From NCBI GenBank assembly GCA_026119855.1, contig JAOWBW010001594.1, forward strand, positions 146,501-210,500: a DNA stretch of 64,000 nucleotides, in the 5' to 3' direction. This DNA comes from Campanula takesimana. Taxonomy: Eukaryota > Streptophyta > Magnoliopsida > Asterales > Campanulaceae. This document shows positions 34,630 through 46,499 of the stretch, in pieces. The notes below the pieces were generated by a model that saw only the letters and a list, made by a program, of their open reading frames with translations, had not been told where the DNA came from and did not search any database. Position 1 is the first letter of the stretch; each line of letters begins with the position of its first letter. The translations under genes were made by a program, and so were the position numbers.

Positions 34630-35544
34630 TGTTGGTAGTGGTGCCCTAGGCACTTTAATAAACGTTGTAATTGTTATCATTTATTTCATATCAATAAAGA
34701 GATGTTTTGATTATTATTGTTGTTCATGTTTACTTATAATAATCCCCGTCCTTAGTACTTATTAAGCACTAGTATAAAGGCTAAATGATCATGGGATGAT
34801 CATGTTAGATTTATGGGTACTTGTTTGGAACAAGGTACTGGACACGACCCGCTGTATGAGATTTATGTCATGGTCTATGTCGTACATATATCTCATATTA
34901 GTTATGTCATTTGAATCCTTAGACATGAAGTTATTATAGTCTTCCACTTTATGAACATTGTGTTTGACATATTCAAACGCTACTTTAACACGGTAGTTAT
35001 AAGGGTATGATTGGCATAATCGGATTCCCGTTGGAAGAATAATAAGCTAAATGGATTTGTCCCTCCACGGAGAGATGTCAATCTTGGGCCCCTCGAAGGA
35101 ATGATGTTGATGAAATGTTCGGCGGCCGGACTCAAATGGATTGATTGGATCAATAGCATTTGAATTATCAACATATTCGGAATCGAGAAAGTATTGAACA
35201 AAACAAGTTGACTGTTTGACCATGACTTGTGTTCAATGACATCGTGGACAAAGGGATTGTGACATATTCTAAAGGAATGCGAACTTGTATCTAGTTATAC
35301 TATTTGGGTAGGTATGACGGTTTGCTAGAACCTAATCATATCTTATGGGATCATGTTTGAGCCTATTGCCAACTTAGTATAATCCTAGAGGGTCACACAC
35401 AATAGAACGAATCTTAAATAAAAGGACTATATTGGAATTTAGGGCCAAAGGACTTCAAAGGAATTTTTGGAAATATTCTGTATTTTCTGGCAACCGACGG
35501 GCGCTCGGTGTGGACCAGGCGGCGCTTGGTCTAGGCGGCAGAAA
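34630..35544 (+). repeat. 3' LTR of copia-1 (partial, enters gap)
   Basis: Begins TGTTGGTAGTGGTGCC after the purine-rich GGGCTAGGGCAAGTGTGGAGA. It aligns with 27700-28610 and carries the same GCGCT words 21 nt apart (35501 and 35522), stopping at the N run. Confidence 0.9.
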
Positions 35545-35644
35545 NNNNNNNNNNNNNNNNNNNNNNNNNNNNNNNNNNNNNNNNNNNNNNNNNNNNNNNN
35601 NNNNNNNNNNNNNNNNNNNNNNNNNNNNNNNNNNNNNNNNNNNN
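35545..35644. other. Assembly gap (100 N)
   Basis: Exactly 100 N. A round-number run usually marks a gap of unknown length. The 3' end of copia-1 and the 5' half of the chromovirus are both cut here. Confidence 0.98.
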
Positions 35645-35677
35645 AGCAAAAGACTTATATTTCTTGCTTGATGATTC

Positions 35678-37201
35678 GTGAATGGAAGATGTTTTGAAGA
35701 TTTGTGTGATTGGAATCCTTGTGAATCAAATCATGGAATTATCATTGCTAATGTAAAAGCTACTTCAGATTTACTCCAACAGATCAAAGAAGCTCAGGTA
35801 ATTGATTCTGAATTTCAGAAAATCATTAGTGGAATGAATGAAGGAAAGCAACCAGATTTTTCTTTCAACAGTGATGGTTCTTACCTTTCGAGGCCGAGTT
35901 TGTATTCCAGTTGATCTTGAGATTAAAAGAAAGTTCTTGAAGAGGCTCACAAGCCAAGTATACTATCATCCTGCAAACACTAAAATGTACCAAGACTTGA
36001 AGAAACATTTCTGGTGGAATACATATGAAAAGAGAGATTGCTGAGTATGTTTCCAAATGTTTTGACTTGTCAACAAGTAAAAGTGGAACATCAACGTCCG
36101 CAGGTTTTGTTGCAACCATTAGAAATTCCAGAATGGAAATGGGAGCATATTACTATGGATTTTGTGACTGGTTGCCATGTACCAGACGAGGCCATGATGC
36201 TGTTTGGGTTTAGTGGACAGGTTGACTAAATCAGCTCACTTCTTGTCTGTTTCCATGGGATATTCATTATCTCAGTTGGCATCTTTGTATGTTCAGGAGA
36301 TAGTCCGACTGCATGGGGTTCCTGTGAGTATTGTATCTGACAGAGATCCTCATTTTACTTCTCGATTCTGGCAGGCTCTTCAGGGTGCCATGGTACTAAA
36401 TTGAATTTCAGTACTGCTTTTCATCCTCAATCTGATGGGCAATCTGAGAGACTTATACAGATTCTCGAGGATATGTTGCGTGCTTGTGTTATTGATTTCA
36501 AAGGCAGTTGGGATACTCATCTTCCTTTAGCTGAGTTTGCTTATAACAACAGTTATCAGTCTAGCATTGAAATGGCTCCATATGAGGCTCTTTATGGCAG
36601 AAAATGTCGATCTCCTATATGCTGGGATGAAGTGGGAGAAGCTAGACTCTTGGTTCCTGAAATGGTTCAACAGTCAGTTTGAAAGTGTGAAACTCATTCG
36701 AGATAGATTGCGCACAGCTCAGAGTAGACAAAAGAGTATGCAGATCATCGTAGAAGGGATCTTGAATTCAGGTAGGTGACTTTGTATTCTTGAAGGTCTC
36801 TCCTCGTAGAGGTATAAAGAGATTTGGGAAGAAAGGAAAGTTATCTCCTCGTTATATCGTCCAATTTGAAATTCTTGAAAGAGTTGGTAAGTTGCTTATA
36901 GAGTGGCTTTACCTCCTTCTTTATCAGGTATTCATATGTATTCCATGTATCTATGCTTCGCAGTATATGGCTGATGAAATCACATGTTCTTGAGTATGAG
37001 GCTATTCCATTTCAGCCTGATTTGTCTTATGAGGAACAACCTGTTGAAATTCTTGACTGGAAAGAGCAAGTATTGCGTACCAAAAGGATTCCTATTGTGA
37101 AGGTCCTTTGGAGAAATCATGAAATAGAAGAGGCTACTTGGAAAACCGATAAAGATATGCGAGATAAATACCCGAGCCTATTTGAAAACTTTGGTAAGTA
37201 A
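35678..37201 (+). pseudogene. Integrase and chromodomain of chromovirus
   Basis: The linker has LLQQIKEAQVIDSEFQKII. The zinc domain is eroded (YYHPANTKMYQDLKKHFWW). The core has HITMDFVTGCHVP (Asp), IVSDRDPHFTSRFWQ (Asp) and FHPQSDGQSERLIQILED (Glu). A chromodomain is visible at the C-terminus (ILDWKEQVLRTKRIPIVKVL, then EEATWKTDKDM), which directs integration to marked chromatin. At least five frameshifts. Confidence 0.85.
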
Positions 37202-37221
37202 ATTCGTGGGCGAATTTTCTT

Positions 37222-37235
37222 TAAGGTGGGGAGGA
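37222..37235 (+). promoter_or_regulatory. Polypurine tract of chromovirus
   Basis: AAGGTGGGGAGGA directly precedes the LTR start TGTAACGCCC at 37236. Confidence 0.75.
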
Positions 37236-39770
37236 TGTAACGCCCATCCTATTTCTTGTTAAATATTTGACATATTTGTTAAATTCTTGAACTTGCAGAT
37301 TATGTGCTAGTTTTATTTGGGTTAATTTATTAACTGCTTTAGAATATTAAGGTGGTTAAATGTCTAGTTTTGACTTTTGGGTCATTTGTGAAAATTTGAC
37401 TTTAGGGGGCCTTTTTGTTAAAAGTGAAACTTGAGGGGCCTAAGTGCAATTCTTTGAAAGTTTAAGTTTATCAATTGGGGTTGCCTTCCTCAGATTCATT
37501 TTACCCAAATCAATTACGTATACTCCTTCTGTTCTAAAAAGCTAGGTTAGGGTTTCACCCTATTCTCGACTCCTCGAGCTTAATTATCCATCCGTTCTTG
37601 ATTTTGATCCCGGATTAATATTCGTGGCGTTGAATAGAGCGTTCCAGGCCGAACAGAAATAAGTTTGGGTCAACTTGAATTTTGACTAGGTAAGTTATTA
37701 GCTCCCCCTTACTTGTAATAACATGCATAAATGTTATTCTCAATACTTGTGATTGTTAATTTTGTGTTTGGGGTGATTTTTGTGATACTTGTAAATTTGG
37801 GACAAAGGGAGTAATAATCCTCTGAGGGAAATAATGAAAGAAAATGAAAGAGTTAGTTTTGAACTTGTAAATGCATTCTGGGTATGTTGAAATTGTTAGT
37901 AAATGTTGCTCCTACGTTTTGGGACGGAAAATTTTTTAAACCTGGGAAAGGAATAAAAATTTCGCATTTTGGTACATTGTGTGACCGCACAAAAATCCTT
38001 GGGCGACCGCACATCTTTCTGAAAGGTTTTTCAAAGAAATTGACCTTCTTGTGTGCGACCGCACAGTCCATTTTAGGCGACCGCACAGTTATCTGAAAAA
38101 CAAAAATATTGTGTAAAGTTTGTATAAGTTGGAAGTAACCCTAGTTAAGGTATATAACCTTAGTATAAGATGTCCTAGCAAGTGTTGTGACACCTTAGGG
38201 GCATCAGAACTTGGTCTTAAACATGTATACTCATTGAATTAAAATGAGAACTTAAGTATAAGAGTAGTAACTCTTCCTTATGTCTTGAAAGTGCTATGAA
38301 TAAGCACTAATGTGTTATACTTGTTGTGAATCCAATGATTGTGCACCTTAGAGGCATTAGCCTAAGGTCTTAGACTTGAACATCCTAAGAATATGATTGG
38401 GATTTTGTAAGAGTAAATGTATAACTCTTATACATGCTTGAATGTCCAAAGATTGGAATTATAACTTGAAGTATAAGACATTTAAAATCTTGTACATGGC
38501 TTGAACATCCATAGAAATGGATTAAGACTTGAATATAAGATAATAAAATCTTGTACATGGCTTGACACCAATACATATGTATGGTAGTGAACTAGAAAGT
38601 GCTATAAGTCAGCACTAACGTGTATGAGACATGTTCTTGTTGTGTATGTGCAAACATTGCATACATTTGCTTGATACAAGGTGACTTCGTGATTACTTGA
38701 AGCATGTTCCTTGTTGAGCTAGTCCACTACTTTTGGATTAGTTCTTCTCCCGTAGTTCAAGTAAATATCTACTTGTACCTTCTTGTGTGAGTCCAGCTGG
38801 TTCTCCTTGCTTGTTCGAAAATATATAGGTTCACGCTTGTCGCGAGAGATGGGGCTTAAGTGACAATCGGGTCCTTATGTATTTCCGCCTGACCCCTTAC
38901 TACCGGCCATAGTAAAGGCATAGCTTCCTTAGTTGGAGCAATAAGCCTGACTTAAGTGAATGCTAAACTCCTGTCTTGAACACCTCGTGAATACTCATGA
39001 GTCTTGATATTGGGAATGACACTGGTTACCGGTCTTCTGATACATACTGAATAATCAGTTCCTGTTATTGATCGTGATTGTCAAAGTAATACAAGCTACG
39101 ACAACAATGGTATTCTTGGGAGGAATAAGGAAGGAAGCAATATCCTTATCACTTGTTTGTTTAGCTTTATGTGCTACTTGATGAGTGGATTATCCTCTCA
39201 TATACTTGTTACTTGATGATACTTGATATATGATTACTTGAGTATCTACTTGAATTGCATGATAACATGTCATGTAGTTGCATCTAATAGCTTACTGAGA
39301 TTTATCTCACCCTTTATTTGTTCAATTGTTTCCCCCCCCAGGAAAGGAAGGATAGTGCGCAGTGAGGCTCGACATAGTTGGGAGCTTACTTCGCAGGTCG
39401 TGATTATTTTGGGGCTTGTGTCCTTTTACATTTGGTGAGGACGATGTTCTATGGGTTTGTAACTCCTTATTTTTGGGTAGACAGTCTTGTTCAGTTCTTG
39501 TTGTCACTAGACATCTTGTATAGTACTCTTGATGCCAGCTTATGTGCTAGGCATATTTCCGCTGTGTATGTATTTAAGTTTGGTTTTAATTTTCTTGTCT
39601 AGAACTCGTGCTGTGAGCTAGTATAGCTCCTTACTCTAGAGTATATATATCATGTCAGTTTGTTAAACAAATGTCATTCAGTTTCTTGTTAAGTTTCTTG
39701 ATCCTCGTTAGTCACTCCCACCGGGTTCGAGGTTCTACTAGGGGATCCCGGGACCTGGGGGCGTGTCACA
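37236..39770 (+). repeat. 3' LTR of chromovirus
   Basis: TGTAACGCCCATCC to GGGGGCGTGTCACA, 2535 bp. GACCGCAC words lie at 37983, 38005, 38057 and 38079 (spacing 22, 52, 22). A tandemly varied block of TTGAACATCC/CTTGTACATG sentences fills about 38150-38640. Near the end, GCTTACTGAGATTTATCTCACCC resembles the same part of the LTR end at 46505. Confidence 0.85.
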
Positions 39771-39779
39771 ACTTCCTTT

Positions 39780-41290
39780 GCAGCATCTGAGGCAGCAATA
39801 TACTCAGCTTCCGTTGTAGAATCAGCGGTTGAACTCTGCTTGGAACTCTTCCATCTTACAGCTCCACCGTTTAAAATAAACACAAAACCCGATTGCGATC
39901 GACTATCATCTTTGTCGGTTTGGAAGCTTGCATCCGTGTAAGCATTTACCACAAGATCATCTTCCATTCCTCCATAGACCAAAAACAAATCTTTAGTTCT
40001 TCTCAAGTACTTAAGAATCGCTTTTACAGCCATCCAGTGATTTTCACCGGGGTCGGATTGGTATCTACTTGTCATGCTTAAAGCATAAGATACATCCGGC
40101 CTAGTACAAATCATGGCATACATGATGGACCCAATTGCCGAAGCATATGGAACATCATTCATTTTCTTACGCTCATCTTTTGTCTTAGGACATTGAGTCT
40201 TGCTTAGAGAAATTCCATGTAACACCGGTAAGGTTCCTCTTTTAGAATTTTCCATACGGAATCTTCTAATGACCTTGTCAATGTATGTACTTTGGCTTAA
40301 ACCAAGTAGCCTCCTTGATCTATCTCTATAGATCTTAATGCCAAGTATATATGCGGCTTCACCCATATCTTTCATTGCGAAGCATTTTCCTAACCAAGTC
40401 TTCACGGACTGAAGTGTAGGAATATCGTTTCCAATGAGTAATATGTCATCCACGTATAAAATAAGGAATAGCACTATGCTCCCACTAATCTTCTTGTATA
40501 CACAAGGTTCATCTTCGTTCTTGATGAAACCAAACTCTTTGACCGATTCATCAAAACGGATATTCCAACTCCTTGAAGCTTGCTTCAATCCATAGATAGA
40601 TCTTTGCAATTTGCATACCTTAGAATTCTGTTCAAAACCTTCCGGTTGTGTCATATACACATCCTCTTGTAGTTTTCCATTTAGGAAATCGGTTTTGACA
40701 TCCATTTGCCATATTTCATAGTCATGATATGCGGCAATGGCAAGCAAAATTCTTATAGACTTGATCATTGCTACGGGTGAAAAGGTTTCATCATAGTCAA
40801 TACCATAAACTTGCCTATAACCCTTTGCTACAAGTCTAGCTTTGTAAGTATGCACCTTCCCATCCATGTCAGTCTTCTTCTTGAAGACCCATTTGCATCC
40901 TATGGTTTTTACACCTTCGGGCGCATCAATCAAGTTCCAAACTTGATTGTCTTGCATGGATTGCAATTCAGATTCCATGGCTCCAAGCCACTTATCCGAA
41001 TCAAGGGAAGACATCGCCTCTTGGTAGGTTGTTGGTTCATCATTCTCAATGATTTCCACCTCATTACTATCCGTTACGAGAAATCCATATCTCTCGGGCT
41101 CGGATCGTGACCTACTAGATCTGCGAGTTGCTTGTGTATTTTGAACAGGTTCCACAACTCCTTGTGGTTCTTGTTCTTGTTCTACTATTGGTTCAATGTC
41201 ATTTTCTGGGTCTTGGATCTCTTCAAGATTTATTTTACTTCCACTGATTTCTTTGGAGAGAAACTCTTTCTCTAGAAAGACACCAGTTCG
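39780..41290 (-). pseudogene. RT and partial RNase H of copia-2
   Basis: A 488-codon open frame (41155-39689, genuine from 39780) with all RT motifs: WLGAMESELQSM, QMDVKTDFLNGKLQED and LYVDDILLIGND. RNase H starts with YTDASFQTDKDDSRSQSGFV and TEAEYIAASDAAKE, and ends abruptly where chromovirus LTR sequence supplies foreign codons. It is the best preserved retroelement frame in the window. Confidence 0.85.
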
Positions 41291-42710
41291 GGCAACAAAA
41301 ACTTTATTGTCCTCACGGTTGTAAAGTAATATCCTCTAGTTTCCTTTGGATATCCCACGAAAATGTATTTGTCAGATTTGTGTGCAAGTTTGTCAGAGAC
41401 AAGTCTTTTGACAAAGCTTCGCAACCCCAAATCTTCATGAAAGATAAACAAGTTTTCTTTCCGCTCCACATCTCATATGGAGTCTTTTGAACCGATTTAG
41501 TTGGAACACGATTTAGTGTGAATGTAGCGGTTTCTAGAGCGTAACCCCAAAAGGATATTGGAAGATCAACTTGACTCATCATTGATCTAACCATGTCTAA
41601 CAAAGTCCGATTTCTCCTCTCAGACACACCATTCCATTTTGGTGTTCCGGGTGGAGTCAATTGTGAAACTATTCCACAATTCTTTAGATGATCATCAAAT
41701 TCATGACTCAAGTATTCTCCACCTCGATCTGATCGAAGTGCCTTGATACTTTTGCCAAGTTGTTTTTCTACTTCATTTTAAAATATTCTAAATATCTCAA
41801 ATGCTTCACTTTTATGTTTCATTAGGTAAACATACCCAAATCTACTATAATCATCAGTGAAGGTTATGAAGTATTGAAATCCTCCCCTAGCATTGCTACT
41901 TAATGGTCCGCATACATCGGAATGTATCAACCCCAATAAGTCGCTTGCCCTTTCACCTAACTTGGTAAAAGGTGCCTTAGTCATTTTCCCAAGAAGACAC
42001 GACTCACAAGTATCATATGACCCAAGGTCACATGAACCCAAGAGACCGTCCCCATGGAGTTTTGAGATACGCTTCTCATTTATATGACCAAGACGGCAAT
42101 GCCACAAATAAGTATGATTTACATCATTAGGTTTAGATTTCTTATTTATATGATAGACATTGTCATTATTTTCATTCTTGACATTCAAAACATAAAGGCC
42201 ATTAAATGAATTAGCAATACCATAAAGCACATCATTTAAATAAATAGAAAATTTCTTATTCTCAATAAGAAACTTAAAACATTCATTATCCAAACAAGAA
42301 ATTGAATTAATATTTCTACTTAAATCCGGAACATAATAACAATTGTTCAAAACAAGAATTAATCCGGAAGGTAAAGTGACTTCATAAGTCCCTACGGCTA
42401 ATGCAGCAACTCTTGCTCCATTTCCCACGCGTAGGTCTACTTCACCCTCTTTAATTAGTCTCCTATTCTTTAGACCCTGCACATTTAAACAAATGTGAGA
42501 ACCACATCCGGTATCCAATACCCAAGAATCAGTGGTAGAAAGGAGAATATCTATCATATAGATACCTGAAGTCGACGCAGCCTTGCTGCCCTTCTTCTTC
42601 TTTTGCTCTTCCAAGAAAGCCTTGCAATTACGTTTCAATGACCAATTCTTGACAATGAAAACAAATTGCATCCTTTTGTGAATCGGGTTTTGCCTCAGAA
42701 GCCTTGGCAA
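41272..42710 (-). pseudogene. Protease and integrase of copia-2
   Basis: The protease has DSWVLDTGCGSHIC. The integrase has HTYLWHCRLGHINEKRISKL and CESCLLGKMTKAPF, then FTDDYSRFGYVYLMKHKSEA (Asp), a TAA near 41780, and GVSERRNRTLLDMVRSMMSQ with FTLNRVPTKS in a second frame. The knuckle Cys residues are split from it by a frameshift near 42650. Confidence 0.85.
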
Positions 42711-43419
42711 CCTTTGCCTTGCTTATCTTGGGTTTGACAACTTTCTTACCCTTTCCTTTGGCACTAGCCTTCTTCCCATCATGAACCAAGAGCACAGGAG
42801 AACCTTTCTCCGCAATCTTCATCTCCGCAGTTTTAAGCATCCCATGCAACTCGGAGAGATTCTTATCCATTCCATGCATGTTATAATTCATCACAAACTG
42901 ATTATAACTTTTAGGCAATGATTTAAGAATGAGATCCGTAGCTAGCTCCAATGGGATTGGATAGCCAAGTTTCTCAAGGTGCTCTACATAACCTTTCATT
43001 TTCAGCATGTGAGGACTCACTTGTTGCCCTTCATTCATTTTGCTAGTAGTGAATGCAACAATGGTCTTATACCTCTCTTGCCTAGCTTGCTCTTGAAACA
43101 TGGCTCTTAACTCCACGCCTATATCATAGGCTTCCAAATGTTCCAAACTTTGTTGGAGTTTTGAGCACATGGTAGCAAGCATGAGACAACTTACATCTCT
43201 AGAATCATTTCGATGTTTCTTGTAATTGTCTCTTTCTGCCCTTGGGGCAGTAGGTTCTGGTTCTGCAGGAAGAGGCCCATCGAGAATGTACAACTTATCT
43301 TCTTGCCTTAGAATAATTCTTAGGCTACGGATCCAATCCATAAAGTTCGTACCATTCTCTTGGAGCTTATCCTTCTCAAGGATCGATCGCAACGAAATTG
43401 ATTGAGTGTTAGTAGTCAT
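42628..43419 (-). pseudogene. gag of copia-2
   Basis: A 263-codon open frame beginning MTTNTQSISLRSILEKDKLQ, with DWIRSLRIILRQEDKLYILD and the full gag helix set (MFQEQARQERYKTIVAF), up to FHCQE of the zinc knuckle. It keeps the first knuckle Cys that copia-1 lost, but shifts frame just after. Confidence 0.85.
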
Positions 43420-44999
43420 TATCTACAATTATGCAAAATTTTCAAAATTTAATAAGTACCAATTTTTCATTAAAGAAATAAACAATGTATTTTTCAAACA
43501 AAAATACTCTCACTAAATTATATAACCTTCATACACATCCAATGTATAATATAATTTAATTGGGCTAAGATCCAACTTTAATTTAACTTTTGAGTCCACG
43601 GAGGCGGGCCGCTAAAAATAAATAAATTAATTAGGTAGACAATCATGTCAATCATATCCCATATGATTCTTAGATCCTTTTATGAGATTCTTTGAGAAAT
43701 CCAATTTCAAAAAGCATGTTTAATATCATCCTTTGCCTAGGCCCAAAACCGTTTTGACGCCTAATTAAGCCCAACCATTTTAAACGTATAGGAACCATTC
43801 AATTTAATGCACCTTGCGGAGGCAAGCCCACATTAAATTAATGAACCTCATCTTGCCCATACATGAATAAAATTAATGCACCTCGCGGAGGCGAACCCAC
43901 ACCAAGATCACCCATGTATAAACAAGTGTTTTAATCATGGCATGGCAATAAAGGACTTAAAACTTTCTTTGAAGGTTCATCACATATAGCATACAACACA
44001 TTTATGAGCACATAATATAAATATGTTACGCATCAAGTTTAGCCACTAAATTAATCTCCATTAATTTAAGCATAATATTTATGTGTCATTAGTTTCTCTA
44101 TAATTATGAGGATAAGACTCTTTTAACTTTGGTTATCATCTTCCAAATCAAGACAACAAGAAGTGCGGCTGAAACTAAGCCATAAGGCATCCATAATTCC
44201 GCACTAATTCAAGAAACCAAGAAAGTAGTCCATGTGGCCGAGACTAAGCAATAGATGGTCTCGATAAACGTAGGCCAATTGCATCCACAATTCCACATGG
44301 ATCTCCAATCATTGAATCAAGAACTTTGTTTCTCAATTTTAGCAATTATGAACTCTTCATAATTCTAACTTCGTTTTATCTTTGAAACTTTGATTGCGAT
44401 CAAGTTTGGGAAACACAATCTCGATGAACGTAGATTAGCCATCCAAACCTTGAACCAATCTAAGAATCACAAGACTAAAACAAATAGGAAAATCAAACCC
44501 CAAGATCCTCATCAAAACCAACTACCCAAAACCCTTTCCAAATCAGCAGGTCTGGCCTGGTTCTGTTACTGGTTTGGTTGGACCTCTTTGAAAATTCCAA
44601 ATCTGATCAAAAGGCAAAAAGAATCAGCATTTTGATTGCATTGTGCGGTCGCCCAAAAATAACTGTGCGGTCGCCCAAACATGTGCGGTCGCCCACGTTA
44701 TTCTGTGCGGTCGCACAGGAGGATCAGAAGGCAATTTTAAAGTTCGAAAATTTGTCTCAAAATTGTATTCCCCGATTATTAAAACTTTGATCCAATCAAA
44801 AATTAATAATCAAACAATTCAGAATCCAACATAATTTTAGTGCGATTCAATAGTGCGATTAAAGTTGTAAAACAATAAACCACATAAAATCATATAACAC
44901 ATAAACATCATATATCCAATATTCATATCATGTTAGGCACATAAACAATTTATATACACACAACATGATCTAAGCATTGATATAATCAACATGAACGGG
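43420..44999 (-). other. Untranslated leader of copia-2
   Basis: Homologous to 29140-30684. It carries four near-palindromic CG words at 44647, 44669, 44687 and 44709 (GGTCGC anchor; spacing 22, 18, 22), where copia-1 has a different CG cluster. Otherwise AT-rich and non-coding. Confidence 0.75.
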
Positions 45000-45011
45000 G
45001 CTCTGATACCA
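45000..45011 (-). promoter_or_regulatory. Primer-binding site of copia-2
   Basis: TGGTATCAGAGC on the minus strand, one base from the LTR edge at 45013, as in copia-1. Confidence 0.9.
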
Positions 45012-45012
45012 C

Positions 45013-46499
45013 TGTTGGGTTTCGTAGACACATGCGCAGCGGAAAATAGCATTCAAAATTTTATGAAACCCAAAGCCCATAGATCCATTCATATGATTAA
45101 ATCAAATACAACAATATGAATACTAGAAAACTAACCCTTGATGACTTTGAATTTGGTCTTTGATCTTGGTGGAGAACTTGAAGCTTTGATCACAGAAGTA
45201 AGAACACGAACTTGAAGATGATAAGCTTCACCCTCTAGCGGTATCCACACCACGAACGAATATCAAGAACACTTGATCTTGGTTGCTAGACCAAAATTGT
45301 GAAACACGTTTTCACAATCAATATGAACTATATGGAATTTTATTTGTGTATTATTTTGTTCTTCAATCAAGGATGTCTTAGAACAAAATAAAACTCTCTC
45401 AAACCCTTTGGAGACTTGCACAAAAGCTATGATATGATTCTGGCCGAATTTGGCTGTTTATATACAAGTTAGACCTATTCCAAATAGGAAACTTGTGTCT
45501 AAACCCGTCCAAAATTCTTTTCCAAATCAAATTAGGAAACCTGTCCCGACATGGTGTACGGCCGCCCAAAACAGCTGTGCGGCCGCACATCTATCTGGAA
45601 GGTTTCTAGTACTAACTGACCCAAACTGTGCGGCCGCCCAACCCATCTTGTGTGGTCGCACACTTGTCCAGATTTCCCAAAGTTTCCAAAATTCCAATAT
45701 AATCCTTATTTAAGATTCGTTCTATTGTGTGTGACCTTATAGGATTATACTAAGTTGGCAATGGGTTCAACCATGAAACCATAGGATATGATTAGGTTCT
45801 AGCAAACCGTCATACCTACCTAAATAGTATAACTAGATACAAGTTCGCATTCCTTTAGAATATGTCATAATCCCTTTGTCCACGATGTCATTGAACACAA
45901 GTCATGGTCAACAAGTCAACTTGTTTTGTTCAATACTTTCTCGATTCCGAATATGTTGATAATCCAAATGACATTGATCTAATCAATTCATTTGAGTCCG
46001 GCCGAACATTTCCATCAACATCATTCCTACGAGAGGCCTAAGCTTGACATCACTCCGAAGAGGGACAAATCCATTTAGCTTATTACTCTTCCCTACGTGG
46101 ATCCGATTATGCCAATCATACCCTTTATAACTACCCGGTTAAAGGTAGCGTTTGAATATGTCAAACATAATGTTCATAAAGTGGAAGACTATAATAACTT
46201 CATGTCTAAGGATTCGAATGACATAACTAATATGAGATATATGTACGACATAGACCATGACATAAATCTCATACAGCGGGTCATGTCCAGTACCTTGTTC
46301 CAAACAAGTACCCATAAATCTAACATGATCATCTCATGATCATTTAGCCTTTATACTAGTGCTTAACAAGTACTAGGGACGGAGATTATTATAAGTAAAC
46401 ATGAACAACAATAATAATCAAAACATCTCTTTATTGATATGAAATAACTGATAACAATTACAACGTTTATTAAACGTGCCTAGGGCACCACTACCAACA
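45013..46499 (-). repeat. 5' LTR of copia-2
   Basis: Reads TGTTGGTAGTGGTGCC from 46499 and ends CGAAACCCAACA at 45013, 1487 bp. CG words are at 45560, 45581, 45632 and 45654. It has about 60 bp more than copia-1's LTR, largely in this cassette. Right flank CCCGT is inside a chromovirus LTR. Confidence 0.9.

Larger units (their letters stand above)
27700..35544 (+). mobile_element. Ty1/copia element 1 (copia-1), right end in gap
   Basis: 5' LTR 27700-29126, PBS 29128-29139, gag-pol 30685-34612, 3' LTR from 34630 into the N gap. The two LTR copies agree closely over the first 900 bp, with several small indels. gag-pol has multiple frameshifts. Copia-2 at 39771-46499 is a same-family copy in the opposite orientation. 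Confidence 0.9.
35645..39770 (+). mobile_element. Chromovirus (Ty3/gypsy, Tekay/Del-like), 5' half missing
   Basis: Only the RNase H-integrase linker, integrase, chromodomain, polypurine tract and a 2535-bp 3' LTR remain. The LTR ends exactly at 39770, where copia-2 RNase H sequence begins, so this element inserted into copia-2. The long LTR fits Tekay/Del. Confidence 0.8.
39771..46499 (-). mobile_element. Ty1/copia element 2 (copia-2), 3' end missing
   Basis: Same family as copia-1, minus strand: 5' LTR 45013-46499, PBS 45000-45011, gag 43419-42628, pol 42710-39780. RNase H is cut by the chromovirus LTR at 39770; the rest would lie left of the chromovirus, in or beyond the gap. Its frames have fewer lesions than those of copia-1. 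Confidence 0.9.
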
